The notes beneath the pieces are model-generated. The model was not told the DNA's origin. It made no database searches and worked only from the letters and a program-made list of their open reading frames with translations. A program made the translations under genes and the position numbers. Below, piece by piece: positions 9,433 through 19,000 of a DNA stretch of 64,000 bases. Source of the DNA: Aquiflexum balticum DSM 16537 (GTDB lineage: Bacteria > Bacteroidota > Bacteroidia > Cytophagales > Cyclobacteriaceae). Numbering within the stretch: position 1 is the first letter of the stretch; each line of letters opens with the position of its first letter. The stretch covers positions 3,986,001 through 4,050,000 of the forward strand of contig NZ_LT838813.1 in the NCBI RefSeq assembly GCF_900176595.1, in the 5' to 3' direction.

Positions 9433-9733
9433 ATTGTGTATGTTGTAAATACGGATAAAAGTAAACCGAAATATTCACGAAAGTATCACGGAATCTTCTT
9501 GAGATTTTTTCCAATAAAAAAAACATGTCTGATATTCGAATAAGAACAAAGGAAAGCTGAACCTAAAGAAAACGAGGGGAGCTAATATTTTTATTTGGAG
9601 GAGTGTATACCTGATCAGCTATACTTTTTCAAGAAATAGAGGAATATCTTTTTGAAGATCAAAGAACCCTATGGATGATGTTTATAAATTTTGCGCATTT
9701 ATGAAAAATTTGGTCTTTTGGGCACTAAAAACA

Positions 9734-9762
9734 AAAAGCCCAAGTGGTAGCATTAGGCTTTC
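9734..9762 (-). terminator. Terminator behind the first tRNA-like tail
   Basis: Read on the minus strand, AAGCC and GGGCTT-type arms flank a 14-base loop and are followed by TTTTTG. It sits directly downstream, on the minus strand, of the tRNA-like 3' tail at about 9767-9785. Confidence 0.55.
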
Positions 9763-9890
9763 GTTATGCAGAGAGTGGGGGATTAGATTCGCCGCGGCAA
9801 AACGCTTTGACACGTACGACAGTTCATTCAGAAGGATGGATAAGTTTCAAAAGTTTTGCGGGTTTTGGAACCGATGTTTGGGAAAGAACC

Positions 9891-9921
9891 AAAAAAAAAG
9901 TCCAAACCTTATGATTTGGAC
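9891..9921 (-). terminator. Minus-strand terminator in the tandem repeat
   Basis: GTCCAAA and TTTGGAC arms with nine A residues on the left, so on the minus strand a seven-base stem is followed by a run of T. It is three bases downstream of the tRNA-like tail of the second unit. Confidence 0.7.
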
Positions 9922-10050
9922 CTGATGCAGAGAGTGGGGGATTCGATTCGCCGCGGCGAAACGCTTTGACATGTACGACAGTTCATTCAGAAGGATTGAT
10001 AAGTTTTAAAAGTTTTGCGGGTTTTGGAACCGTTGTTTGGGAAAGAACAA

Positions 10051-10079
10051 AAAAAAAGTCCAAACCTTACGATCTGGAC
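10051..10079 (-). terminator. Minus-strand terminator behind the third tRNA-like tail
   Basis: Same hairpin as in the neighbouring unit with one arm mismatch, followed on the minus strand by a T run. It immediately follows the tRNA-like tail at 10084-10108. Confidence 0.65.
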
Positions 10080-10083
10080 CTGA

Positions 10084-10108
10084 TGCAGAGAGTGGGGGAT
10101 TCGAACCC
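10084..10108 (-). other. tRNA 3'-end remnant (T-loop and acceptor tail)
   Basis: On the minus strand this reads GGGTTCGAATCCCCC then ACTCTCTGCA: a T-loop TTCGAAT with flanking G and C runs and an acceptor 3' half. Upstream of the GGG the T-stem pairing fails and no anticodon arm or 5' acceptor half can be found, so this is only a tail. Such tails are typical att-type scars where an element integrated into a tRNA gene. The tRNA identity is uncertain. Confidence 0.6.
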
Positions 10109-10265
10109 TAGTCACAACTGTCTAATTTCCAATTAATTACATTATTGTATTTTTGCCTACGCCACGATTGACGCTTTGGGAATGAACCTGCTTTTCAGTT
10201 ATAATATTAAATTTAGTGATTAATTTCTATTTATTGAAATTTGGAATCCCCTTTTCCCATTCTTT

Positions 10266-11240
10266 CTATAATTCAATTTCATTTGAAATAGTGACAACTC
10301 CCACATACCTCCCAGTATCCTCTTTCGCCCAGATTTCACATCCTAGCAACAACCCGTTAAAAGAATCACATATTGAAATTTTCTTCTCAGGGCAGATTCC
10401 AGGATTTTTCTGAACCTGTTTCAGGAGTGATAGGTATTTCTTCTTCAGAAGATTTAGTTTTTCGATTACTCTAGCAATTGATTCCTTGCGGTTAAGTTTG
10501 AAATGGATTTCATACAACAAAACCAGATTATGGAAATCACCTGAACATTCCTCTTTACTGAATGATGCAAGGTCATTGGATAGGCAGATTATCAAAAGTA
10601 GGGTTTTTCTTAATTGTTTTAATTCGGGGGAATAGAGCGTTCCCAGATCTATTTTATTGCTTTGGATATGGGTTAAGAAATGAATGGCTATTTCCGCTCC
10701 AGAACTGTGCTTCAGTTTTTTCAGATATTCATTTGGTAGGGGAGGGTTGTTTGCAAAAAGGTTTTCTGATTCCCAGATTCCTGCTTTGATAAAATTCCTT
10801 ACCAAATTTCGAAAATTTTTTCCTGCCAACGCAATCGAAGATAGGTTATGATTACAATGTATCAGTGAGATCTCAGAAAATATCATTCCCCAGACAATAC
10901 CTTGACCATTGTTGGTTCCTTGCTCAAAATCCGAAAGCAAATTCTTCCAAAAATCAATCTTTCCTTTACCATGAAACCTATCAGCCCTGTCATCTGCCAA
11001 AAAAAGAACCAATATCAATTTACTTATAGGAAGCAGTTCCTTAAGGTTAGCATTTGGATATAACCTAGAAGTGAATTTGTTGAGATGTTGGTTTTTTGAA
11101 ATTATTTTTTCCTCTTCATTCTCAAATAAATTGAGTTCCTCCGCCCATTTGTTGACTTCAAAATCCACAATTTTATAATAAGGGTTGAGGACTTTAAATT
11201 CAGTTTGATTTGTGATAGTAGGTTTATTTATTGTTTCCAT
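10266..11240 (-). CDS. Class I terpene synthase
   Basis: Predicted metal-dependent terpene cyclase acting on an isoprenyl diphosphate in the cytosol. All three signature sites are visible: aspartate-rich DDRAD (residues 83-87, DDxxD type), the NSE/DTE triad NDLASFSKE (222-230) and the C-terminal RY pair (311-312). Length of 324 residues matches bacterial sesquiterpene/diterpene cyclases. The start at 11240 gives a short N-terminus before the helical core. No prenyltransferase, P450 or methyltransferase neighbour is present, so the product cannot be guessed. It is divergent from the 11.6 kb genes. Confidence 0.85.
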   Translation of the reverse strand: METINKPTITNQTEFKVLNPYYKIVDFEVNKWAEELNLFENEEEKIISKNQHLNKFTSRLYPNANLKELLPISKLILVLFLADDRADRFHGKGKIDFWKNLLSDFEQGTNNGQGIVWGMIFSEISLIHCNHNLSSIALAGKNFRNLVRNFIKAGIWESENLFANNPPLPNEYLKKLKHSSGAEIAIHFLTHIQSNKIDLGTLYSPELKQLRKTLLLIICLSNDLASFSKEECSGDFHNLVLLYEIHFKLNRKESIARVIEKLNLLKKKYLSLLKQVQKNPGICPEKKISICDSFNGLLLGCEIWAKEDTGRYVGVVTISNEIEL

Positions 11241-11572
11241 TCGGCATTACATTGTTTAGGGTTAAATCAAATTTTAATTGAGAGAAATATGCAATAGACC
11301 AAAATATTTAAAAGTGGATATGTACCTTAAAAATCCAAAAGGACTAATCCCTTAATAATTAAACCTAATTCCAATAGGTATTTTATCCAAAAGTAAAGAG
11401 GTGATAATTGTTGTATTTACTGAATTAACTTACAGAAAATCAAATTTGGTAAATTCCTTAAAAAAGCGTTTGGCTGGTTTTATAGCAGGAATCAATTTTT
11501 TTAATTTTGAGCTACCCAGTCCCGGAAAAGATCCTAGTTATGTATTAAAACGAAGAATTGTTTATGCAGGCA
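11241..11572. other. 332-base divergent intergenic region
   Basis: AT-rich spacer between the minus-strand terpene synthase and the plus-strand gene at 11573. It presumably carries promoters for both directions. I see no convincing gene in it. Confidence 0.5.
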
Positions 11573-12163
11573 ATGACCAAAAAACAGCTTGAAGTCCTTT
11601 ATTCACATACCGGTAAGTTTTATTGGAGGTTTGATTCTTACGAAAGGAGCAGCTTCAATTTTGTGCTTGAGAATTGGTCTTCTTATCCTGTAATTGAAGG
11701 TGATCCTGTGATTTCTCTCAGTCTTTCCTTTACACCGAACCAAAATGAAAATGTTGGCCCCAAGCTTTTACTAAAGGAGATTGAAGGGATTACCCAAAAT
11801 ATTTATCTTAATTCTGATATTAATTGGTTTGAAAGAGAATCTCCCGAACATTTCAAAAGTTATTGGGATTTTGATTATTGGTTGTTTTTACAGGAAAGGA
11901 TCAAGTCATCAATGAGGTACAGGGTAGCAACTATGATAGATTATGCGCTGTGTACTCCCCAGAAGCTTTTGTCTTTGGGTATCCCTTCCAGTAAACCCAG
12001 GGTTACCTTAGGACAATTAGTGAAATTAGCTTCATTTAGTACAAAGAAAGAATTATTGAGTGTCCGTGCCTGTGGGGATAAGTCAGTCGATGCATTCTAT
12101 GATGTTTTTTCAGAAGCCGGTTTAATGCTAGACCAAAATTTATACATGAATGGAAACAGTTGA
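11573..12163 (+). CDS. Protein with RNA polymerase alpha-CTD-like domain
   Basis: Function unknown. The N-terminal two thirds resemble no family I know. The last 55 residues, with PRVTLGQLVKLASFSTKKEL, then SVRACGDKSVDAF and EAGL, follow the helix pattern of the C-terminal domain of RpoA (TLGELV...ELL..RN.G.KSL.EI...L...GL), a DNA- and regulator-contact module. I prefer the ATG at 11573; a TTG at 11558 and ATG at 11564 are alternatives. The stop overlaps the next gene by 14 bases, so the two are coupled. A role in transcription is inference only. Confidence 0.6.
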   Translation: MTKKQLEVLYSHTGKFYWRFDSYERSSFNFVLENWSSYPVIEGDPVISLSLSFTPNQNENVGPKLLLKEIEGITQNIYLNSDINWFERESPEHFKSYWDFDYWLFLQERIKSSMRYRVATMIDYALCTPQKLLSLGIPSSKPRVTLGQLVKLASFSTKKELLSVRACGDKSVDAFYDVFSEAGLMLDQNLYMNGNS

Positions 12164-12704
12164 TTTCAATGCCTTTGTTATTGAAAGGTATAGGAAAACA
12201 AAATTCAAATACATTAAATCTCAAGAGGGAGAATTCTTTTTTTCTCCTATTTGTAAATACAATATTTTAAATCAAGAGATGATTTCTTTCCAACCGAAGG
12301 AGGATACTAAGATTCTTCCAAAAATGTCTTTTTTGAGGATTCTTGCTACTGCAAAAGAGTTTCCATATACCTACCTTGACAAAGTTTTTCTAATAAATCC
12401 TATTGGCGGTTTGGAAAAACATTGGTTGCGACCGTTTAATGAATTTCTAGAAGATGGTAGAGAAAGTATAGGTTTTGAAGTTATGGTATATTTTGAAAGG
12501 CTTGTTCTTTTAAGCCCGTTTTTTCAATTTATTTCCAAGTTTGAAGATCTTAAGTTTTATCAAGCAGTATATATGATCCGTAAGACAGACCTGCCAATGT
12601 TTGAAAAGGTAACAGGATGCTTTAGCAGAGTGGTTATGGAGGCATTAAACCAGATGGGGATTTTTCTTATAGGGCAGGATAAACCTCATCCATCGATGAT
12701 TTGA
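12150..12704 (+). CDS. Protein of unknown function, coupled to the alpha-CTD-like gene
   Basis: 184 residues with no recognised domain. The composition is aromatic-rich and soluble, with no signal peptide or transmembrane helix. It starts inside the last codons of the preceding gene (14-base overlap), which indicates translational coupling and a joint function. Its 3' end overlaps the convergent Crp-like gene by 38 bases. Confidence 0.65.
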   Translation: METVDFNAFVIERYRKTKFKYIKSQEGEFFFSPICKYNILNQEMISFQPKEDTKILPKMSFLRILATAKEFPYTYLDKVFLINPIGGLEKHWLRPFNEFLEDGRESIGFEVMVYFERLVLLSPFFQFISKFEDLKFYQAVYMIRKTDLPMFEKVTGCFSRVVMEALNQMGIFLIGQDKPHPSMI

Positions 12705-13269
12705 TTTTGGAAATGGTAGAAACAGAGCATTTAAGCATGTAGCCCAGGTCTTTATTGGAAAAATGGTTCATCTCGTGTGGAAAATGCTTTCTCATTTTTT
12801 TCAATGCGGTTTCTCGAGGAAGGTTAAATGCTTCATGCCACAAAACAGCATCCATTAAAATCTGCCTGTTTATATAAGATGCCAATTCTGCTACTTCAGG
12901 GATTTTTTTAAGCAGCATCTTTTCTGCTTCGTCATGGAGCTCAAATGCAGAAACATAACTCAGCGCTTTTAGGTAAAAATCTGATTTTTCATTATTGAAA
13001 TAGGAGGCTAAATCTGATGCGATTTTTCCCGGGCCAAATATCCTTACCCTATAGTCTCTTCCTTTTTCAGATGGGATCATTTTAGCAATATGACCTCTGT
13101 AAACATATCTTGCATAATGTTCTATCTCGCCTGGTTTTTTGATAATTTCCCCCTTTGAATATTGTTTGACCTGAAGATAAGGGGCTAGTTGCTCATAGGT
13201 TTTCTCATTGACCCGAAGTAAATGGTCAAATTCTTTTTTTAGTAAAACTGTCCGCAAAATCTTCTTCAT
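12667..13269 (-). CDS. Crp/Fnr-like regulator
   Basis: 200-residue regulator with a cyclic-nucleotide-binding-like N-terminal half (YSKGEIIKKPGEIEHYARYVYRGHI at about 37-61) and a C-terminal helix-turn-helix at FSNKDLGYMLKCSVSTISKIK (about 172-192). The arginine/serine phosphate-binding cassette of true Crp is not evident, so the ligand is unknown. It is transcribed convergently with the 12150 gene and overlaps it. Confidence 0.75.
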   Translation of the reverse strand: MKKILRTVLLKKEFDHLLRVNEKTYEQLAPYLQVKQYSKGEIIKKPGEIEHYARYVYRGHIAKMIPSEKGRDYRVRIFGPGKIASDLASYFNNEKSDFYLKALSYVSAFELHDEAEKMLLKKIPEVAELASYINRQILMDAVLWHEAFNLPRETALKKMRKHFPHEMNHFSNKDLGYMLKCSVSTISKIKSSMDEVYPAL

Positions 13270-13493
13270 ATTTTATCATTTTAAAAATGAAATTTTCTAA
13301 AAGTTGAAATCCTTTCTAGACAAACATAACAATTTCAATGTTTCATGACAAAAATTACGATTTACGATGAACAGGTATTTCCCAAATTCGTTTTTCAAAA
13401 ATTGATTTAGGAAAATTTTGAAAAGTATTCAATGACATTTTTTCAGTCGAATTTCCACTTTGTTAAATTCAAGGAAAATAAAGCAGGAATTAG

Positions 13494-13952
13494 ATGTTAA
13501 AAATGCTTTCCCATAACAAAAACTTGATGATGGAGTCCAAACTGGTAATTGAACAGACCGCTGTTTTTATTCTTGTAATGATTTGGACCTACACAGGAAT
13601 GGAGAAATTACTGGACTGGAAAAGAAGCTGGAATGCTTTTCACAATCAGACTTTCCCCAAAGAACTGGCTGATATCATCAGCTACGCGGTACCTATATCG
13701 GAAATCCTTTTGGCCCTTTTGCTGGCATTTGCATTGACGAGGTGGTGGGGGCTGATAGGTTCACTGTTATTGTTGACAGTATTCAATACCTATGTGGGCC
13801 TCATTTGGTGGGGAGCATTTCCAAGGGTGCCCTGCAACTGTGCCGGGTTTCTGGAAAGTATGGGATGGGCAGAACATTTTTGGTTCAATGCTGCGCTGAC
13901 CCTATCGATTGTATTCGTCTTATGGATAAATAAAAAAAAATATAAATCCTAA
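13494..13952 (+). CDS. MauE/DoxX-type redox-associated membrane protein
   Basis: 152-residue protein with four predicted transmembrane helices (about 20-37, 63-82, 87-105 and 124-146). The motif VPCNCAG between helices 3 and 4 supplies a CxC-type cysteine pair typical of MauE-like proteins, which in methylamine dehydrogenase systems support disulfide formation in exported proteins. The ATG at 13494 follows an AGGA-type ribosome site. It lies near a DUF6520 gene and a TlpA-SusC-SusD cluster on the other strand, the usual neighbourhood of this family in Bacteroidota. Confidence 0.8.
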   Translation: MLKMLSHNKNLMMESKLVIEQTAVFILVMIWTYTGMEKLLDWKRSWNAFHNQTFPKELADIISYAVPISEILLALLLAFALTRWWGLIGSLLLLTVFNTYVGLIWWGAFPRVPCNCAGFLESMGWAEHFWFNAALTLSIVFVLWINKKKYKS

Positions 13953-14107
13953 TCCAAATACCTGACAGGTAGTTTGGCGGTGATTTCAAAATCTTGTGCC
14001 GCATCTCTCAGAAGCTTGGGGTGAGAGACAAGCTGAACCCGGCGGTGCGAGGGGCTGACCGTCCCTGATGGTGGATTCCTTCCAATCGGTCGATCATGTT
14101 CCCACAA
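13949..14107 (-). other. Coding-like stretch without start codon, probable dispersed repeat
   Basis: Minus-strand frame open for about 51 codons and ending with TAG at 13949, with a non-random peptide including NPPSGTVSPSHRRVQ, SHPKLLRDAAQDFE and ITAKLPVRYLD. No ATG, GTG or TTG start is well placed. It is more GC-rich than its surroundings. I read it as a fragment of a dispersed intergenic repeat or a decayed gene. Confidence 0.35.
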
Positions 14108-14150
14108 TTCAAATTATGAGTTTGGGGATAGTCAAAATAATGTTCAACCC

Positions 14151-14173
14151 ATCAGGCAGTTTTGCTGCCTGAT
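14151..14173. other. Perfect 9-bp hairpin in the DUF6520 leader
   Basis: ATCAGGCAG and CTGCCTGAT arms around a TTTTG loop, ending 15 bases before the ATG at 14189. There is no T run, so it is more likely a 5'-leader structure than a terminator. Confidence 0.55.
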
Positions 14174-14188
14174 ACAAATTACTATACG

Positions 14189-14455
14189 ATGAAAAAGTTA
14201 ATGAAAATGTTGCCTATCCTTGGATTGGTGCTGGCAGCTGCGTTTGCGTTTGCGTTTTCCCAACCTGCACCGCAGGGTTTGATCCAGTTTGGAAATGATA
14301 ACGGTACCTATGTTCCGTTGACAGGACTTACAGAGGGTTCAGATTATGATTGTGAGAATGATCCGCGACCTTGTGTGGTGACTTTTTCCAACAACAATCC
14401 CCAAACAGGGCAGATGACAGTGGTAAAACCTGGAATTTGGCAAGACCTGCGATAG
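14189..14455 (+). CDS. DUF6520-like small exported protein
   Basis: 88-residue protein. Starting at ATG 14189 yields a clean signal peptide (MKKLMKMLPILGLVLAAAFA and on to about residue 25); the longer frame start at 14162 would place nine polar residues in front. The mature part has two cysteines (DYDCENDPRPC) and is small, as in DUF6520 proteins that accompany SusC/SusD and TlpA-like genes. The role is unknown; surface or periplasmic redox-linked function is a guess from context. Confidence 0.6.
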   Translation: MKKLMKMLPILGLVLAAAFAFAFSQPAPQGLIQFGNDNGTYVPLTGLTEGSDYDCENDPRPCVVTFSNNNPQTGQMTVVKPGIWQDLR

Positions 14456-14475
14456 TTTATTGGACTGGTAACTTT

Positions 14476-14506
14476 AAAAGCCTGGAAATGATCCAGGCTT
14501 TTTTTG
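14476..14506. terminator. Bidirectional terminator
   Basis: Stem AAAGCCTGG / CCAGGCTTT with seven T residues on the right and A residues on the left. It separates the DUF6520 gene from the convergent SusD gene and can serve both. Confidence 0.85.
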
Positions 14507-14508
14507 AT

Positions 14509-15861
14509 TTATCTTGGGTTTTGCTGGATCCCGGAAAGGTTTATTTCATCAGGGGGTATTGGTAAAGAATATTTTAAACTATTCGGTTCTAAAGTCAATG
14601 TCTGGCCATTGACAACCCTTGTTAATACCGTACTGAATTGCGGTTCCTGATTCAGTCTTTTTAGATCGGACCATCTCACTCCCCTGAAAACCAGTTGCTT
14701 TCTTCTTTCCGAAAGGATAAATGGCAGTAAATCAGCATCTGATAGATTTTCTCCAGGAAGTTCAGAGCCACTTATATACCGTTTTTGTAGTAGAGTTTTC
14801 ATTGTTGCCTTTGCTTCTATGAACATTCCCAACCTTGCTTCTGATTCTGCATTGATCAGTAGCACTTCATCAAGAGATAATCCTGAAAACATCCTTACGT
14901 TTCCTACATAGCTTCCCCTAAAACCAAAATTGTTATTTGGACGGCTTCTGAAAAAAAGATTTTTTCTCAGATCATTCTCAGAATAGGATGAGATTAGATC
15001 GTTGTCGATAAATATATTTGCATTAAGTGTAATAGCATATACATCCATAACAGCATAAAAAATCATTTCGCTGTTAAAATTGTTGAAAGGTCTAAGCGGA
15101 ACTGGATTGATGGTGTTGTAATCCATCAATTCAAAATTGCCTTGAAGGACCTCTCTTCCGTGTTCCAAAGATTTCCCATAATCTCCCAATACAAGATAGA
15201 TTTTGGACAACAAGGCATGGGCAGCAAATTTTGTCGGAAATGTTTTTGCCACTGAAGTTACAGAAAGCAGGTTTTTTGCCTTTTCCAGGTCTGAAATCAT
15301 ACTGACGTAGTTATCCTGAAGAGTAGGACGGATCACTGGTTGTTCAATTTCAGGTGTGAGCCTCATAGGAAGCCCTAAAGCTGATTCAGCATTACCTTGG
15401 ACATATGACGGTGCAAAAACCTGAACAAGATGAAATAATGCAAAAGCCCTATGAAATAGAGCACTTCCAACTAAGGAATTGTATTCTTCCACAGGAATAT
15501 TGTCTTTTAGCAGATCCGCCTGTTTGATGATTACATTGGCATAGAATATCTGGGAATAGGGTCTGTTCCAGTCAGATGATGACCTGCCTTCAAAGATATC
15601 ATCCGCCCATTGGTAGGAATTTCTTTCTTCAGGTGAATTGAAGCTATTGAGGGCTTCATCTGTTGTAAAATAATCTCCGGCCGAAACTTCGCCAAGTGTT
15701 GGGGTCATGTTGAATACCTGGCCGGAATTGTTTAAAAGGGTTCGGAGATCTTCTGCAGTCTCGGGTACCAATATGGCGGCATTGGGTCTCTCTTCTAAAA
15801 ATTCTGCACAGGAAAAGGCAATAAGTGCTAGCATGAGAATTGTAAATTTTGTTGTTTTCAT
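14509..15861 (-). CDS. SusD/RagB-like nutrient-binding lipoprotein
   Basis: 450-residue outer-membrane lipoprotein that would cap a SusC-type TonB-dependent transporter. The lipobox Cys is residue 18 (ALIAFSC), followed by EFLEERP near the N-terminus. TPR-like helices (SLVGSALFHRAFALFHLVQVF and KFAAHALLSKIYLVLGDYGKSLEHGREVL segments) and the C-terminal SERRKQLVFRGVRWSDLKRLN are diagnostic for SusD. It is last of the minus-strand TlpA-SusC-SusD series but is separated from SusC by 230 bases, unusually far. The substrate is unknown. Confidence 0.92.
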   Translation of the reverse strand: MKTTKFTILMLALIAFSCAEFLEERPNAAILVPETAEDLRTLLNNSGQVFNMTPTLGEVSAGDYFTTDEALNSFNSPEERNSYQWADDIFEGRSSSDWNRPYSQIFYANVIIKQADLLKDNIPVEEYNSLVGSALFHRAFALFHLVQVFAPSYVQGNAESALGLPMRLTPEIEQPVIRPTLQDNYVSMISDLEKAKNLLSVTSVAKTFPTKFAAHALLSKIYLVLGDYGKSLEHGREVLQGNFELMDYNTINPVPLRPFNNFNSEMIFYAVMDVYAITLNANIFIDNDLISSYSENDLRKNLFFRSRPNNNFGFRGSYVGNVRMFSGLSLDEVLLINAESEARLGMFIEAKATMKTLLQKRYISGSELPGENLSDADLLPFILSERRKQLVFRGVRWSDLKRLNQEPQFSTVLTRVVNGQTLTLEPNSLKYSLPIPPDEINLSGIQQNPR

Positions 15862-16091
15862 GGCTTTGATGTTTTGTTAAGGTCAAATTTTAATTGCCTT
15901 TCCGGACCGGAAACCACCCTAGGTGGAGTAAGGAGGCTCCGGCCGGTCAGGCTGCGGCCTTTCATCCGCTGTCCCATTCAAGGGGTCTACTGCCGTGTAA
16001 CCATGTCACCTTTTGTGTCATAAGCTACATTTGGGTTTATCAACGTTAACTACTATGAAGAAAGCTTCGGCAGACTGTTTGAGGACTGGGA
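15862..16091. other. Long SusC-SusD spacer with a coding-like insert
   Basis: 230 bases between SusC and SusD, where spacing is normally a few tens of bases. It is GC-rich at its SusD-proximal side, and the plus strand is open from TTG at 15894 to TAA at 16049 (51 codons, including APAGQAAAFHPLSHSRG). The peptide looks non-random but I recognise no family. A dispersed repeat inserted in the spacer is the simplest reading. Confidence 0.4.
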
Positions 16092-19000
16092 TCAGAATTC
16101 GACCCTTAGTCCAAGAGTCAGTGTAGTCAATGGTCTGACTGTCCTAAAGTCAGGGTCAAGCGGATCTTTGGAGGCTTTCCAGATGATACCGAGATTATTT
16201 GCATAGGTGAAAATTTCAGCAGTTTTGAAAAAGGAATCCTTTGGGGATAGTGTGTACGAAACCCTAAGATCCTGCCACCTGATATGGTCTCCCTTCTCTA
16301 CCAAAACCTCTGAAAAAAGGTAAAAAGTATCCCTGTTGGGGTTGTTGCTTTCAGGCATGGAAGGCACAGTGGTAGTCAGCTCATCACCGGGATTCTGCCA
16401 TCTCAGACCAAAATCTTCATGGCCTCCTTCTGCCCTCAGTACCCTTTCATAATTGATTGAATTCCTTCTGTAATAATATCCAAGTCGGTAAGCGATATTA
16501 AAGGATAGTGACCAACCCTTCCATATGAAATCATTCCTCAATGCTCCAAAATGAACAGGCCTTGCAGAACCGTGAAATGTCAGGGATTCAGGTGTAGCTT
16601 CTGTAAGAATAGCACCATAGTCCGTACTTGGATCACCGTTCAGCAAACCGATCGGATTACCGTTTTCAGGATCAAGTCCTAAGAAAGGCAAGCTGTATAT
16701 GGCAAACAAGGGCCTGCCTTCCAATGGCACGGGAAGGGTATTGACTGTCCCGGCCCCATCCCTCAGGTAGGATTGGATGGGTGCATTGATCAGATACTCG
16801 GTAATTTTTTCATTGACATTAGAATGAAACCACACATTGGTCATCTTGAGGGTTTTTCCAAGGGTTGCCCTGTGGGTCAGGGAAAGGTCAAAGCCTTTAG
16901 TGAGCGTAGATGCGGTATTCCCTCTATATTGGGTAATACCTGAAGAAGGTGGATAGGGGATATTGCCCAACAGGTCTGTTCCGTTTTTGATATAGCCTTC
17001 CAGTGTCAATGCCAAAGTCCCCTTTCTGTTTTCCAGATCAAGTCCAAGATTTATGATAGCTATTTTTTCCCAACGCAGGTTGGGGTTTGGCGGATTGGAG
17101 ATCTGGGAATAAGGAAATCCGGTGAATGGGTTGGTGGTGACCACAAATGCAGTGGTCAGGGCGGTGACTGACCTGTCTATGTTCCCATTGAAGCCATAGG
17201 TTGTCCTTAGCCTCATGAATGGAAGGAAGTCCATTCCATAAAAACCCTCCTCACTGATTATCCAAGATGCACCGGTGGACCAGAGTGGAACACCTTTCTG
17301 GTTGGTGCTGACTCCTACAAGGTTGGATGCATCTCTTCTGAAACTTCCTGACAGAATGTATTTTGATTTGTAGGTATAAGAGCCGTTTGCAAAAACGGAA
17401 ACAAACCTGTCTGCAAACCTGCCATTGCCATCCACAAAGGGTATCTGCCTTAGAAAAAAGCTGCTGTAAAACTGTGGCAAAAGGCTGACATAATCGACAG
17501 GGGCCCCGATTTCAGTCCTGACGTTATAGCCATAAGCCCTTCTCGATCTGGATACCGAGGATAGGCTTTTTATCTCTCCACCTCCCAAAAATGAAATGCT
17601 GTGGTCTGTTCCAAAGGTTTTGTCATAATTGAGCTGTCCTCGGACGTTGTGACTGGAAGAAGCTGCGGTACCCGAATCGAGGATCCCTCCAATGGGAACT
17701 GGCCTAAACAGAGTACCGTCCTGTCCAATCTGGGTAAACCTGTTGATCATGTCTCTGGCATAGTAACTCTCAGGCGAAAAGTCCTGGGAAGTCCGCGTCG
17801 TGTTTTCCCAATATTGGTAAAGCATAGAGGCTCGCAGCCCTTCTGCGATCTTATATGAAATTCTGGTATTGAGTCTGAGGTCATTCTGACGTTGGGTCAT
17901 GGGTGAGCGTCCGATTTCCTCGAGAGGATTCAACCTCCAGTCCAACAGCCCCTGCGCTGCTGCGTCTTCGATGAAACTATTTCTGTACCCGTGGGTCACT
18001 GGGATAGGGTTTCCTTGATTGTCCGCAAACCTTGCATAAGGATACATAGGAGTTGTCCCATAAAGATTGAGGTTCTGGGGATCTTCTGTTCCAGTGGATT
18101 GCGAATTTGTCACCCAATAAGCTGCTATTTCCATTTCAAGTCTATCATTCATCAGGTTCCACTGCTGTCCGAGGTTCAGGCTGAACCTTGAGTTACGGTT
18201 GTCTACAAGTCTGAGTTTGTTGTCATCCCAACCCAGACCCAGATGGTGTGAAGTATTTTTACCTCCTCCCCTGATATTGAGCGCATATTGCTGGAGGACG
18301 GAATTTTGGTAATAGTGATTGCGGAAATCATTTCTGAGATCCGCTCTCCCAAAAGCTGCCAAAATATTGTCAACCTCTGCCTGAGACAGCAAGCCATCCC
18401 TCTGGGCAATCAGTGTTTCCACAGCAGGCGTAAGCGGAGTTTGGGTAAAACTTTCTTCCTGACCTATGTAAAAACCCCTTTCGAACAATTCCCTTTCCAC
18501 ACCGATGAAGTCTTCTGAGGACATCCTTGGCAGGTAGAATGGATCATACAGCTGCTCCACTGTTGTATTTGCCATCAGTGTAACCTGTGTGGGTGCTCCT
18601 GTTCTTCCTTTTTTGGTGGTGATGACGATCACCCCGTTACCTGCCCTTGCTCCCCAGATAGATGCAGCTGCCGCATCACGTAGGACAGTGATGGATTCGA
18701 CATCGTTGGGGTTGATATTTTCAATTGGGCCGTCATAGGGGAAATTGTCCACGATGATCAGTGGGCTGGCACTTGCAAAAACGGTGTTTCTACCCCTGAT
18801 GCTGATGTCTCCGCTGCGTCCCTGCTGGTTGCGGTTGAAGATTAGTCCGGGAGTGATGTCTTCCAGCCGCTCAAGGATGCCAGTGCTGATCCTTCTATTA
18901 ACCAACTCTTCATTGACCTGCACAAATGAACCTGTTGCTCTTTCTTTTGGAAGATTTTCAAAACCTGTGGAAAACACCTCCACCTCATTGAGGCCGATGT

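Larger units (their letters stand above)
9767..10083 (-). repeat. Two tandem 158-bp units with tRNA 3'-tail and terminator
   Basis: Two near-identical units, 9767-9925 and 9926-10083, are followed by the start of a third at 10084. On the minus strand each unit begins with a remnant AATCCCCCACTCTCTGCA, the T-arm/acceptor 3' end of a tRNA. In the units the sequence next to it (about 9785-9800 and 9944-9960) has diverged from a proper T-loop. After the tail comes a terminator hairpin and about 120 bases of repeated spacer. No complete tRNA is present. An apparent 84-codon frame across this region is a by-product of the repeat and is not called. Confidence 0.75.

Noticed and set aside
9671-9925. 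An 84-codon plus-strand frame through the tandem repeat.
   Set aside because: It is made of repeat units and tRNA-tail sequence read antisense, with no family resemblance.
15862-16091. A riboswitch in the SusC-SusD spacer.
   Set aside because: No conserved core such as a B12 box is visible, and the position between two co-transcribed genes does not suit one; a repeat insertion fits better.
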